This document shows, piece after piece, positions 41,901-53,261 of a DNA stretch of 64,000 bases. This stretch comes from Opitutaceae bacterium TAV5 (GTDB lineage: Bacteria; Verrucomicrobiota; Verrucomicrobiia; Opitutales; Opitutaceae): assembly GCA_000242935.3 (NCBI GenBank), contig CP007053.1, forward strand, positions 3,085,001 to 3,149,000, in the 5' to 3' direction. How positions within the stretch are numbered: the stretch's first letter is position 1; each line of letters starts with the position of its first letter. A program made the translations under genes and the position numbers. The notes beneath the pieces are model-generated. The model made no database searches. It was not told where the DNA came from and saw only the letters and a program-made list of their open reading frames with translations.

Positions 41901-44900
41901 CTATGCGACCGGCGAGGTATCCGGAAACGAATACGCGGGCGCGCTCGCCGGCGTGAACGACGGCGGCGCCATTGACACGAGTTACTGGAATGTGGACACC
42001 GCGGGCGGCCTGCCCGGAGTCGGTTCCGGAGCGGTCGACGGTGTCGTCGGCCTGACCACGGACGAGTTCATGTACCTCCGGCTTCCCTCCGGGTTCAGTG
42101 CGGCCACCTGGTATGCTGCGACCGGCGATTATCCGCTGCTTCGCTGGCAGCTGGCCTCGTTGCCCGAAAACACCCTGGTCGGCGCGCTCGAAGGCGCGGG
42201 CGAGGGCATCACGCTCGCGCTGGTGATCAACGGCCAGCAGGTCGCCACGACCGTCACCGCCGAGGAGGGCGCGTTTGTATTTTATTACTCCGGCGAGTTC
42301 GAGGCCGGCACGACCGCGCTGGTCTATACGGTGGGCGACGATTATTTCCGGTCCAACCGGCTCGTGTCGCTCGCCGGCAACCTTACCGAAGAGGTGGCGC
42401 TGGCCAACCGGCAGGTTTGGGTCACCAGCGGCGCGACCAGGCTGAGCGACCTCATCGCCGACATGGGGAACGTCCTGGGCTCCTTTTCCGACGCGGATAT
42501 TCTCTATGCGTTTTCGGGAGACGTGTTCGGCATGACCGCGGGCATCGGCCTGCGCCTCGAGCTCTCGTCCGATGTGTTCACGTTCGACACCGCGCTGAAC
42601 CTGCCTGGCAACACCCTGCGGATCAACGCTCCCGGCTCCCTGATCGCGCCGCACGCGCTGGTCGCCGGCGGCTTCATCCTCGAGCAGGGCGAATGGATTC
42701 AGAACGACGCCACGCTGCCGGTTTTCGAGGTGGGCGACTTCCGCATCGAAGGCGGACGTTTCCTCCGCGCGGTCGGCGGTGACGGCTCGGCGGATACGCC
42801 CTGGCTGCTCGCCGATATTTATGGGTTGCAGGGCATCATCACCGGATCGCGGTACGCGCATTATGAGCTGGCGGGCGATATCGACGCCGGCGGCACGGCC
42901 AACTGGAACGACGGCGAGGGGTTTCTGCCCGTCACCTACGATTCGACCTACCCCGAGGGGCTGCGGGCCGGGTTCCAGGGAGTGCTGGACGGCCGGGGCC
43001 ATACCGTCAACGGCCTGACGATCAACCGTCCGGCCATGGACGACGTGGGCCTGTTCGGCATCCTTGGCGATCTCGCCGAGGTCCGCGATCTGGGGCTGGT
43101 CGGCGGCAGCATTGTGGGGAGAAGCTCCGTCGGCAGTATCGCCGGAACCCACTACGGCGCCATCCGCCGGAGCTACGCCACGGCATCGGTTTCGGGCAAC
43201 GACGTGGTCGGCGGTCTGGTCGGCTACAGCGGCTACGAATCCTTTGCCGGCCGCGCCACGACTGTGATCGAGTGGAGCTACGCAACCGGGACGGTCACTG
43301 CGATTACGCATAACGCCGGGGGCCTGGTTGGCCATACCTGGGAAGGCGAGATTCTCTACAGTTACGCGACCGGGGCGGTGACCGGCGGATTCCAGGTGGG
43401 CGGCCTGGTGGGCACCAGCATCGACACCTCGATCAAATACAGCTACGCGACGGGCGCGGTGACGGGTGAATACCTTGTGGGCGGCCTGGCGGCCATCAAT
43501 TACCTGGGAACCATCGAGCAAAGCTATGCAACCGGGGCCGTGTCCGGTGAATCCTCGATCGGCGGCCTGGTGGGCTGGAACGATCGGGGAACGGTCAGGC
43601 AAAGCTACGCGACAGGCGCCGTGACCGGCGAGGACGAGGTGGGCGGCCTGGTGGGCGACAACGACCGCGGCTCGGTCATCCAGTCCTACGCCACCGGCGC
43701 AGTGTCGGGCGAGGACGATGTCGGCGGCCTGATCGGCTACAATCATCGCAACAGCACGGTCACCCGGTCCGTCTGGGACGTCGACACGACCGGGCAAAAC
43801 GCCGCGGTGGGCGGAGGCTCCCGCACGGTCGACGCCACCGGCCTGACCACCGCGCAGATGACCGATCCGGCTTCGTTCGCGGAATGGAGCATCGACGCCG
43901 AGGGCGGGGCCGACACCGTCTGGCGTATCTACGCGGGAAATACAGCGCCCCTCCTGAAAGCATTCCTCACGCGGCTCGAGGTCAACGGCGAGGACAAGAC
44001 GGTGGCGTACACCGGCCTCGCGCAGACTTCGGGCTACAGCGTGAACGGCCCGTACGACACCTCGCTCCTGCTCGGCTCGACCTCGAGCGGAATCAATGCG
44101 GGCAGCTATGACGTGACGACCGGTCTGTATTCGTCCCAGCAGGGCTACGATCTGGTTTCCACGGGGAGCGCCCTGACCATCGTGCCCGTGTCGATCGTCG
44201 TCACGGCCAACGGCGGCGCCTCGGTCTACGGCGATACGCCGGCCAATCCCGGCCTTGCCGCCGAAGGTCTGGTCAACGGGGAAACGGTCGCGGTGCTCAC
44301 CGGTCTGGACAACAGCTTCGGTATCGGCGCGACGACGAATGCGGGCAGCCACACGCTGACGGTCGAGGGTACGCTGACCAACGGCAACTACATCATCACC
44401 ACCCGTAACGACGGCACCTGGATCGTCTCGCCAAAGGAAATCACCGTCACGGCCAACGGCGGCACGTCCACTTACGGCGATGCGCCGGCCAACCCCGGGT
44501 TCACGGCCGGGGGTCTGGTCAACGGGGAAACCGTTGCGGTGCTCACCGGCCTGGGGAACAGCTTCGGTATCACGGGCACGACGAACGCGGGCAGCCACAC
44601 GCTGACGGTCGAGGGCACGCTGACCAACGGCAACTACACCATCGCGCAGCGCCACGACGGCGCCTGGATCGTCTCGCCGAAGGAAATCACGGTGGCGGCC
44701 AACGGCGGCACGTCGACCTATGGCGATGCGCCGGCCAATCCCGGCATCACCGCCGAGGGTCTGGTCAACGGCGAGACCGTCGACGTGCTCACCGGGCTCG
44801 CCAACAGCTTCGGCGTCGGCGCGACGACCGGAGCCGGCAGTTACACGCTCACTGTCGAAGGCGAACTGGCCAACGGCAACTACACCGTCATGAGCCGCCA

Positions 44901-45495
44901 CGACGGCACGTGGATCGTGTCGCCGAAAGACCTGCTGATCACGGCCAACGATGCGACACGGCTCACGGACAGCCCGAACCCGGTTTTCACCGCGAGCTTC
45001 GAAGGCCTCGTCAACGGCGAGACGGCCGACGTGGTCTCGGGGCTGGAGTTCACGACGCCGGCCACGCCGGAGTCGGAGCCGGGCGCGTATGCGATCACGC
45101 CCTGGGGAGCCGCGGCGGCCAATTACGCGATCCGCTACGAGGACGGCGTGCTCACCGTGGTGTCTCCCGGCATCACGGTGGACGGATACACGGTGCCGGT
45201 GGTACAGATCGACGGCGTGCCGGTGCGTTCGGATAAGTATGCCGCGGTGGTGCGCGGCGGGCGCACGACGTTGGTGCCCCTGGTCGATGCGCAAACCGGT
45301 GAGAGCCGGGCGGTGGAGCAGGACGTGGGCAACGCGCTGGCCTCGCCGCCGCTGCTGACTTTTTCCCTGTCGCCATCGCCGTCCGGGCCTCCGGCGAGCT
45401 ATCGCGCCGGCGCGGAAGGCGAGGCGCCGTCCGGTCCCGCGCCGCTGGCCGTGACGAGCTTTTCCGAATTCCTCAAGGCGGAGGGCGCACGATGA
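38998..45495 (+). CDS. Two-partner secretion exoprotein TpsA (FHA-type) with GLUG and MBG repeats
   Basis: The 2165-residue protein has an extended signal region and a TPS/hemagglutination-activity domain (about 50-330: GGATISGGAGALTVNQTTAR, WQDFSIGAGELVRF, VFLINPNGVIVGAGARIDT). Three clusters of GLUG repeats follow (GGLVGSNDGTI ... SYATGAVSG), about residues 535-725, 860-995 and 1350-1590. Four MBG immunoglobulin-like repeats (ITVTANGGTSTYGDAPANPG, GLVNGETVAVLTGL) span about 1730-2050. The protein should be exported by the TpsB partner encoded directly downstream, overlapping by 4 bases. It probably acts as an adhesin or surface-layer protein. ATG 38998 follows a GGAAAAGG purine stretch; ATG 39058 is an alternative. 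Confidence 0.88.
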   Translation: MGLAEITFSKLRRRLARGLAMFLPFIYKGSFPRVTAAALFSWLATHTHLSANPSGGHVAAGGATISGGAGALTVNQTTARAIINWQDFSIGAGELVRFVQPDAASATLNRVIGGAPSSLLGNLRANGQVFLINPNGVIVGAGARIDTAGFLASTLDVSDSAFLKGGDLLFTGDSTAAVQNLGAIDAAGGDIFLIARKVENRGTLSAPQGTAGLAAGSEVLLTTGGSQRVFVQAGTAPGLVVNAGKIAAATAELKAAGGNAYALAINNTGVIRATGTAERDGEVWLVAATTAGLDGLARHSGEITATNAGGTGGFVETSGQTVQIADGARVDTRGSSGVFGTWLIDPDDFVISSGGAAQTSHGIGADTLVTNLATSNITLQTTAGNLFVNAAVSWSAGTVLTLDALLGIHFNADITATGDGAGLALTHGAGYGYTLNNGARVTLSGSGASFSVNGSAYTVIRSLEALQGIATADLSGRYVLGVDIDARDTILWNSGAGFAPIGSGGTPFTGVFDGLGNTINGLRINRPSSTHAGLFGALGGTALVRNVGLTGGSVAGSDYTGAVAGTNSGTITNVYTTGTVSGRDTVGGLVGSNDGTITDSHATGAISGTNKEVGGVAGSNSGTIMRTYATGSVAGVWDTGGLVGYNGGDIVESYSTGAVSADFGGGLAGWNDGTITRSYATGSISAGEEAGALAGGNFGTITESYATGLINGWWSMGGLVAWNEGHISSSYWDGDSTGLDFSDGGDRLTTAQAKTAASYVGWDIGNDPSANVWVMIEGQTRPMLAWEYSTRIATGHQLQLIGLNSETLAAHYTLVRDLDLSGTGNVSSIWGGGGGFVPIGSSATPFTGTLDGHGHTISGLVIDRGTESRVGLFGVAGPGSQLLDVGLAGGSVTGHEAVGSLVGLNDGGVITQAYSTGAVSGTGSSVGGLVGYNREGEISQSYATGAVSGDSAVGGLVGRHEGGSISQSYATGEVSGNEYAGALAGVNDGGAIDTSYWNVDTAGGLPGVGSGAVDGVVGLTTDEFMYLRLPSGFSAATWYAATGDYPLLRWQLASLPENTLVGALEGAGEGITLALVINGQQVATTVTAEEGAFVFYYSGEFEAGTTALVYTVGDDYFRSNRLVSLAGNLTEEVALANRQVWVTSGATRLSDLIADMGNVLGSFSDADILYAFSGDVFGMTAGIGLRLELSSDVFTFDTALNLPGNTLRINAPGSLIAPHALVAGGFILEQGEWIQNDATLPVFEVGDFRIEGGRFLRAVGGDGSADTPWLLADIYGLQGIITGSRYAHYELAGDIDAGGTANWNDGEGFLPVTYDSTYPEGLRAGFQGVLDGRGHTVNGLTINRPAMDDVGLFGILGDLAEVRDLGLVGGSIVGRSSVGSIAGTHYGAIRRSYATASVSGNDVVGGLVGYSGYESFAGRATTVIEWSYATGTVTAITHNAGGLVGHTWEGEILYSYATGAVTGGFQVGGLVGTSIDTSIKYSYATGAVTGEYLVGGLAAINYLGTIEQSYATGAVSGESSIGGLVGWNDRGTVRQSYATGAVTGEDEVGGLVGDNDRGSVIQSYATGAVSGEDDVGGLIGYNHRNSTVTRSVWDVDTTGQNAAVGGGSRTVDATGLTTAQMTDPASFAEWSIDAEGGADTVWRIYAGNTAPLLKAFLTRLEVNGEDKTVAYTGLAQTSGYSVNGPYDTSLLLGSTSSGINAGSYDVTTGLYSSQQGYDLVSTGSALTIVPVSIVVTANGGASVYGDTPANPGLAAEGLVNGETVAVLTGLDNSFGIGATTNAGSHTLTVEGTLTNGNYIITTRNDGTWIVSPKEITVTANGGTSTYGDAPANPGFTAGGLVNGETVAVLTGLGNSFGITGTTNAGSHTLTVEGTLTNGNYTIAQRHDGAWIVSPKEITVAANGGTSTYGDAPANPGITAEGLVNGETVDVLTGLANSFGVGATTGAGSYTLTVEGELANGNYTVMSRHDGTWIVSPKDLLITANDATRLTDSPNPVFTASFEGLVNGETADVVSGLEFTTPATPESEPGAYAITPWGAAAANYAIRYEDGVLTVVSPGITVDGYTVPVVQIDGVPVRSDKYAAVVRGGRTTLVPLVDAQTGESRAVEQDVGNALASPPLLTFSLSPSPSGPPASYRAGAEGEAPSGPAPLAVTSFSEFLKAEGAR

Positions 45496-47216
45496 GCCAA
45501 TTCATGAAACCCGTCCTCCTTGTCCTCCTCCTGACGGCGACTGCCGCGTCGCATGCGCAGACCTACGAGCAGGTGGCGCCGCAGACGCCGGCTCCGGCGG
45601 AGCCGGCCCCGCCGGTCCTGCCCGTGCCGCAGCCGGAACCGGAGTCCGGCGACGACCGCGTGCTCACGCCCGCCCTGCTCGGTCTGGTTTTCGTGACCGA
45701 CCCGGCCGGGGTCAGGCCGGAAGGCGTATCAATTGATGGAATACACATGCCCTCCGGTCTGCTGCTCGACACGCCGGCCTTCCGCGAAAAACTGGAGACG
45801 CGGCTGGGGAAACCCCTGACGCTGGGCGGGCTCCGGGAGATCACGCGCGAGGCGGTGCTGGCGTATCGGGCCGCGGACCGGCCGATCGTCGATGTGGCCG
45901 CGCCGGAGCAGAACATCCGGTCGGGCACGATCCAGCTCCTCGTCACCGAGGGGCGGCTGGGAGAGGTGCGCGCGGAAGGCAACCGCTGGTTTTCCTCCGG
46001 ACGGCTGACCGGTGAGGTGCGCATCGCACCCGGCGAGTCCATCTCCGGGTCGGAGCTGCTCGACGACCTGGCCTGGCTCAACCAGAACCCGTTCCGGCGG
46101 GTGGATCTGGTGTTCGCGCGCGGCGCGCAACCCGGGGAGACCGACGTGATCCTGCGCACGCAGGACCGGCGTCCCTGGCGGGTGTATGCCGGCTACGACG
46201 ACTCGGGCACCCCGCTCACCGACGAGGACCGGCTGTTCGCCGGCTTCAACTGGGGTGATGTTTTCGGCCTGGACCACCAGCTCAATTACCAGTTCACCAC
46301 GAGTCCCGATTTCGAAAAAATGGTGGCGCACTCCGCCAGCTATGTCGTGCCGCTGCCCTGGAGACACACGCTGACGCTCTTTGGCAGCTATGCGAAGAGC
46401 GAGCCGGACATCCCGCCTTTCAATCTGGAAGGCACCTCCTGGCAGGCGGGATTGCGTTACCGGGTGCCGCTGCGTTCCTGGCAGGGAGTCGAGCATGCGG
46501 TTTCGGCGGGTTTTGACTTCAAGCGCAGCGACAACAACCTGGCGTTCGGCGGCATGTCGGTGTTCGCGCAGGCGACCGATGTCGTGCAACTGGTTTTGGG
46601 ATACGAGGCGAGCCTGGCGGACCGTCTGGGAGTGACCTCGGCTGCGTTCACCGTGGCGCTGAGCCCTGGCGGCATCGGTGGCCACAACGACGATGCCGAC
46701 TACGCGGCGGCGCGCTCGTACGCCGAAGCGCGCTACGCCTGGGCGCGCCTCGCGCTGGAACGCACCACGCGGCTGCCGCAGGAGTTTTCCTGGGTGGTGC
46801 GGGCCGAGGCGCAGCTTGCGAGCGGCAACCTGCTGGGCAGCGAGCAGCTCGGGTTTGGCGGAGCATCGTCGCTGCGCGGCTACGACGAGCGCGAGGCCAA
46901 CGGCGATAGCGGCTTCATCCTCGTGAACGAACTGCACGGTCCGGCGTTTTCCGTGGCACGGCATCTCGGCTTCACACGCGCAAGCGACCGGCTGGTGCCG
47001 CTGGTGTTTCTCGACGCGGGCGTGGCGGTGATCGCCGACACGCTGCCGGGGGAGGAGCGCACGCGCGAGCTGCTGAGCACGGGTATTGGCCTGCGCTATA
47101 CGCTGGCGGCGAACATCGTCGCCCGGTTCGACTACGGCTGGCAGTTGCGCGACAGCGGCGTGTCCCCGACCGGTGACAACCAGCGTGGCCATGTGAGCGT
47201 GACGGTGGCCTGGTGA
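45492..47216 (+). CDS. Two-partner secretion outer-membrane transporter TpsB (ShlB/FhaC type)
   Basis: The 574-residue protein has a signal peptide (VLLVLLLTATAASHAQ), a Pro-rich linker and POTRA domains (about 55-220: IDGIHMPSGLLLDTPAFREK, GTIQLLVTEGRLGEVRAEGN). A 16-strand barrel follows (PWRVYAGYDDSGT, DHQLNYQFTTSPD, HTLTLFGSY ... ending HVSVTVAW). The L6 tip motif LRGYDEREANGDSGF is present. The C-terminal residue is Trp, as expected for a BAM substrate. It exports the TpsA at 38998-45495, with which it overlaps (ATGA), so translation is coupled. Confidence 0.92.
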   Translation: MSQFMKPVLLVLLLTATAASHAQTYEQVAPQTPAPAEPAPPVLPVPQPEPESGDDRVLTPALLGLVFVTDPAGVRPEGVSIDGIHMPSGLLLDTPAFREKLETRLGKPLTLGGLREITREAVLAYRAADRPIVDVAAPEQNIRSGTIQLLVTEGRLGEVRAEGNRWFSSGRLTGEVRIAPGESISGSELLDDLAWLNQNPFRRVDLVFARGAQPGETDVILRTQDRRPWRVYAGYDDSGTPLTDEDRLFAGFNWGDVFGLDHQLNYQFTTSPDFEKMVAHSASYVVPLPWRHTLTLFGSYAKSEPDIPPFNLEGTSWQAGLRYRVPLRSWQGVEHAVSAGFDFKRSDNNLAFGGMSVFAQATDVVQLVLGYEASLADRLGVTSAAFTVALSPGGIGGHNDDADYAAARSYAEARYAWARLALERTTRLPQEFSWVVRAEAQLASGNLLGSEQLGFGGASSLRGYDEREANGDSGFILVNELHGPAFSVARHLGFTRASDRLVPLVFLDAGVAVIADTLPGEERTRELLSTGIGLRYTLAANIVARFDYGWQLRDSGVSPTGDNQRGHVSVTVAW

Positions 47217-47346
47217 CCGTTGCCCCGGAGGCCGCTTCCTTCCGGGAAAATCCACAGACTTCAGAGTGCTGGCATTATTTGCAATATATTTTCTTTAATA
47301 ACGGAACAGACTTGAGTGTGTGAGGTTGCGGGAATGCAATCTCCGG

Positions 47347-47799
47347 ATGAATTCTCTCTTCCCTCGTCGTGTTTTGTGGTCGTTGCTGACTGTCGTTGCT
47401 TTTGCCATGTCTGCCTGCGGACGGGCTCCGCTGGAGCCGGCGGAACGGCTTGAGGTGATGAAAACGGTCTTGAGGGAAGTGCAGGAACTCCGGGGCGACA
47501 CCAATCGCGCGATCGAGTTGCCCGAGTACGTGCTGAAAATGCAGTACATGAACGCGGTCATCGACAAGGCCCTCAAGGGCGCGGACGAGGAAACGGCCGC
47601 GAAGATGCGTTATTATGCGGCGCCCTGGAACGCAGCGCTGGAAATATGGACCCATTTCCAGGGACCTCCCTCGGAACTGATGCCAACCCTGGTCGAACAA
47701 TGGAAGATCGGAGCGGAGCGCGTGCGGGAACTGCAAAACGCCATCCGCGAACTGGAGGCGGAAGCGGCGGCCGGGGCGGAGGCCGGCAGCCCGACGTAA
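47347..47799 (+). CDS. Putative lipoprotein of unknown function
   Basis: The 150-residue protein has a lipoprotein signal (SLLTVVAFAMSACGRAP, Cys about residue 24). A helical body rich in Glu/Lys/Arg follows (ERLEVMKTVLREVQELRGDT, ELQNAIRELEAEAAAGAEAG). No known domain was recognised. The ATG at 47347 places the lipobox correctly; 47320 is in frame but adds nine unlikely residues. A short AT-rich stretch (47270-47300) upstream may hold its promoter. Confidence 0.65.
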   Translation: MNSLFPRRVLWSLLTVVAFAMSACGRAPLEPAERLEVMKTVLREVQELRGDTNRAIELPEYVLKMQYMNAVIDKALKGADEETAAKMRYYAAPWNAALEIWTHFQGPPSELMPTLVEQWKIGAERVRELQNAIRELEAEAAAGAEAGSPT

Positions 47800-47859
47800 C
47801 GGCCGGGCTCCCGGCCCGGCGTTCCGGGAGAGCGACCGGCGTCATCGCTTGCGGCGTGT

Positions 47860-48693
47860 TCAGTTTTTTTCCGTCCGCGGGAGCAGGGTCAGGACGATGT
47901 CATCGCCTTGGGCTTTCAACTCCCGGGTTACCGGATCGATGTCGGTGGGCCGCGTGTCGAGCTTGCCGTTGGGGCCGGTGGCCACGAGAGTGATGAGGCC
48001 GGGGTAATAGTGGATGCCGTCGGGGTCGGCAGGAATGATGACGCGATACCAGGACGTCACCTTGCGGGCGAGGGGATCGTCGAGCAGGGTCCAGGCGTCG
48101 GGTTTTACGGGCAGGGTGCGGGCGGTGGTGAAGGCGCCGCCCATCTCTCTTTCCGTTTTCTGTCCGGAACTGCCGGGCGCGGTTTCGAACGTGCCGGTGG
48201 CGTCGAGCGTCAGATACGGGCCGTTCCATCCGCGCCAGTTGCGGTTATTGCCCGGCCCCGGTGACTTCGGGTCGCGGACAGCGAGACGCGTGGCGAGCAG
48301 ATCGCGGAAATCGGCGAGGTCGCTTTCGCGAAGCGCGGCGGGCCGTTCGGGGACCGGAGCGGAAAAGATCTCTTCCTGGCTGTTGGTGCCGGGAGCGGGT
48401 TGTGAGGTGGCGGGCGCGGCGATGCCGGCGAGCGGCCACAGGCCGAAACGGTCGAACAGCTCCATGTCCTCGTCCTGCAACTGGCAGTCCTGGTAACAGC
48501 GCCGGAAGGCGGCCTGGAGGGTGCTCATGTCGGTGAGGACGATGGTTTCCGGAGGGAATTCGGTGGTGCGCCGGCAATCCGGCACAAGGATGATGAGGAG
48601 AACCCCGAACAGCGTGCCGACGAGGAGGAGTTCGAGCAACGAGAGTCCGCGTTGCGAACGCAGACGGTTGCCGGGTTGAGGGAAGCTGCTCAT
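47860..48693 (-). CDS. Prepilin-type N-terminal domain protein (pseudopilin-like, no H-X9-DG)
   Basis: The 277-residue protein has a methylation-motif N-terminus: QRGLSLLELLLVGTLFGVLL, with G-L instead of G-F at the cleavage site, Glu at +5 and a hydrophobic helix. The body is acidic/Pro-rich (ETIVLTDMSTLQAAFRRCYQ, YYPGLITLVATGPNGKLDTR). It resembles type II secretion pseudopilin-like proteins and lacks the C-terminal DG block of the other three in the window. The ATG at 48693 gives a 15-residue leader. Function is unknown. Confidence 0.7.
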   Translation of the reverse strand: MSSFPQPGNRLRSQRGLSLLELLLVGTLFGVLLIILVPDCRRTTEFPPETIVLTDMSTLQAAFRRCYQDCQLQDEDMELFDRFGLWPLAGIAAPATSQPAPGTNSQEEIFSAPVPERPAALRESDLADFRDLLATRLAVRDPKSPGPGNNRNWRGWNGPYLTLDATGTFETAPGSSGQKTEREMGGAFTTARTLPVKPDAWTLLDDPLARKVTSWYRVIIPADPDGIHYYPGLITLVATGPNGKLDTRPTDIDPVTRELKAQGDDIVLTLLPRTEKN

Positions 48694-48931
48694 GAGGGCC
48701 GCGATTATCCAGGGAGTGTTTCGTCGGGGCAAGCATGACGCTACAAAATGGCATTAACGGGCAAGGTTGGCCGGTGGTCCCCGGTTTCCGACGGTGGCTC
48801 TCTTCTGCCCGATTCTCCGTCCGCCCTTGCGCGCAACCCCGGCGAGAGTCTCATTAATAAACCGCCGTTCCGCGTGTTATTATGAGTACATCAGCAGCTG
48901 CATCCCCCATGCCAACCCGCCTCCGCGCTTC

Positions 48932-49459
48932 ATGAACCAGGCTCCCGACGCTCTTTCCGTTCACGGTCTGATCGCCGAAGCCCTTGTGCGGCACGAAGCG
49001 ACGTTGTTCCGCTACGCGACCCGACTCCTGCACGATGCCGACCAGGCTCGCGACATCGTGCAGGAGACCTTTGCCGCTCTCGGCTCCACGCCTCCCGCGG
49101 CGTGGGCCGATCACACCGGCGCATGGCTCTTCACCGTCTGCCGGCGCAAGGCACTCAACGTCTTGCGCAAGCAGGGGCGCATGACGCTTCTCGACGACGA
49201 AGCCACCGGCCGCATCCCGTCACCCGAAGCCGATCCCGCCGCTCTCCTCCAGCATGCCGAAGACCGGCAACAGATCCTCGCCCTCGTCTCCGCCCTCCCT
49301 CCCGCCCAGCGCGAAATCGTCCGGCTCCGCTACCAGGAAGGTTTCAGCTACCAGGAAATCGGCGAGATCACCGGCCGCTCCGCCAATCACGTCGGCGTGC
49401 TCCTGCATACGGCCGTCCAGTCCATGCGCCGCGAATGGGAGGCCAGCAACAACCGCTAG
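48932..49459 (+). CDS. ECF-type RNA polymerase sigma factor
   Basis: The 175-residue protein has sigma region 2 (LFRYATRLLHDADQARDIVQ, ETFAALGS, GAWLFTVCRRKALNVLRKQG) and region 4 (LPPAQREIVRLRYQEGFSYQ, EIGEITGRSANHVGVLLHTA). A short linker joins them. There is no region 1.1 or 3, so this is group 4. The gene following after 122 bp encodes a membrane protein with an anti-sigma-like N-terminus. Target promoters are not evident. ATG 48932 starts right at region 2; the in-frame upstream codons lack similarity. Confidence 0.9.
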   Translation: MNQAPDALSVHGLIAEALVRHEATLFRYATRLLHDADQARDIVQETFAALGSTPPAAWADHTGAWLFTVCRRKALNVLRKQGRMTLLDDEATGRIPSPEADPAALLQHAEDRQQILALVSALPPAQREIVRLRYQEGFSYQEIGEITGRSANHVGVLLHTAVQSMRREWEASNNR

Positions 49460-49581
49460 TCCTTTTCCGGCCCCGCCGCCGCAATCCGCCGCCCGCCCGG
49501 CCTGCCGCCAACCACACTTTTACAGACAATCCGACGATCCACGATCGAACGCTCCACCGCCACCACGCAGCCGCCACGACC

Positions 49582-50103
49582 ATGACCACGACCTCGCGCA
49601 CCGCTCCGTCTCCCACTCCCGATGACCCGCGCCTCACCGCCTACGTTTCCGGCGACCTGCCGCCCGGCGAAGCCGAAACCTTCGCCCGGGAGGTGGCGGC
49701 CGACGCCGCCACCCAGGCCGAAGTGGACCGCACCCGGCAATTCGTCGCCGCGCTGGAGGATGCGCTCACCTCCGAACCGCTGCCGGAGCCGCCGCACGAT
49801 ACCGACGTGCCGTTGCCGCGACGCCTGCGCGAGCAGCCGGTGATGCGCCGCCGCCTTTCCATTTTCCCGGCCCTCGCCAGCGCGCTGGCGATCGCCGCGT
49901 GCCTGGTCATGGTCGCCGCGCTCCTGCTGCCGACGGTAGGGAGCCAGTTCCTTCCCGTCGTGGTCCTCGGGCTTGCGGTTGGCGGGCTTGTATTCCTGCG
50001 AATCACCGGCCGGATCGGCACCCTGACGCTGATGGTGGCGTTGGTGGCGGTGGGGATTGTCGTGCTCGGCTGGCTGGGGATCGCCGGCGGGGTCCGGGAA
50101 TAA
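49582..50103 (+). CDS. Putative anti-sigma factor, membrane protein
   Basis: The 173-residue protein has an anti-sigma-like cytosolic N-terminus (DPRLTAYVSGDLPPGEAETF AREVAADAATQAEVD, written in two parts). Two to three membrane helices follow (about 95-165: ALASALAIAACLVMVAALLL, FLPVVVLGLAVGGLVFLRIT, LTLMVALVAVGIVVLGWLGI). The zinc-binding H-x3-C-x2-C motif is absent. Pairing with the preceding ECF sigma gene in the same orientation supports the role; it remains inferred. Confidence 0.65.
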   Translation: MTTTSRTAPSPTPDDPRLTAYVSGDLPPGEAETFAREVAADAATQAEVDRTRQFVAALEDALTSEPLPEPPHDTDVPLPRRLREQPVMRRRLSIFPALASALAIAACLVMVAALLLPTVGSQFLPVVVLGLAVGGLVFLRITGRIGTLTLMVALVAVGIVVLGWLGIAGGVRE

Positions 50104-50120
50104 CTCCAGGACGGTTGGTG

Positions 50121-52673
<2,553 letters not shown>

Positions 52674-52709
52674 CGCTGAAAGGCGGGAAAGCCGGATTGC
52701 CCGGCCCGG

Positions 52710-53192
52710 TCAGGCCGACTGGACGGATTTGTCCGATGAATCGGCGCCGGCAGCCGACGCGGCCGGGGCGACGGGATCCTGGCCGGCCCCGGCAAGGGTC
52801 TTTTTTCGCCGCCGCCACGTCCACAGTTTCCATTCGAGCAGGCGGCGGTACGGGCCGATCAGGCAATACGCGGCAATGGCGACGGCGGCGCCCGACGTGT
52901 CGGCGATCCAGTCGCGGATGTCGGAGGAGCGGCCCGGGGTGAAATGCTGGTGAATCTCGTCGCTCGCGCCGAAAAGCGACACGAGCAGCAGCGCCAGCCA
53001 CCAGCGGCGCTGCCCGAGCTGGCGCAGCACGAGCGTGCCCATCAGGCCGAAGACGCTGAAGTGGGCGAGCTTGTCGAAATTGCTGATCGAGGGCGCGGCC
53101 ACGCGGCTGTGGTTGGAGGCCCAGATGACCGTCGAGATCAGCAGGACGACGTAAACCCAGTGCCAGAGCGGCGCGTTTTGCGAACGTGACAT
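52710..53192 (-). CDS. VanZ-family membrane protein
   Basis: The 160-residue protein has the VanZ-like pattern: an N-terminal helix (WHWVYVVLLISTVIWASNHS), SNFDKLAHFSVFGLMGTLVL (D-K-x-x-H-F), then WLALLLVSLFGASDEIHQHF TPGRSSDIRDWIADTSGAAV, the conserved S-D-E-x-x-Q/H and G-R-x-x-D-x-x-D motif. The C-terminus is a basic/Ala-rich tail. VanZ-like proteins give low-level glycopeptide tolerance in some bacteria; the general function is unknown. The ATG at 53192 (MSRSQN) is preferred over the in-frame start at 53258, which lies near the DUF2062 gene end. Confidence 0.85.
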   Translation of the reverse strand: MSRSQNAPLWHWVYVVLLISTVIWASNHSRVAAPSISNFDKLAHFSVFGLMGTLVLRQLGQRRWWLALLLVSLFGASDEIHQHFTPGRSSDIRDWIADTSGAAVAIAAYCLIGPYRRLLEWKLWTWRRRKKTLAGAGQDPVAPAASAAGADSSDKSVQSA

Positions 53193-53261
53193 GTCACCGA
53201 CGATGCACGTCTCCTGCCAATTGTCTTGCGCAAAACCGGACCGGTCACCGCGTGTCATTTT

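Noticed and set aside
40816-45294. 1492-codon open frame on the minus strand opposite the TpsA
   Set aside because: Shadow of a repetitive gene; the plus-strand frame has signal region, TPS domain and overlapping TpsB, while the minus frame shows only Arg/Asp/Gly repeats.
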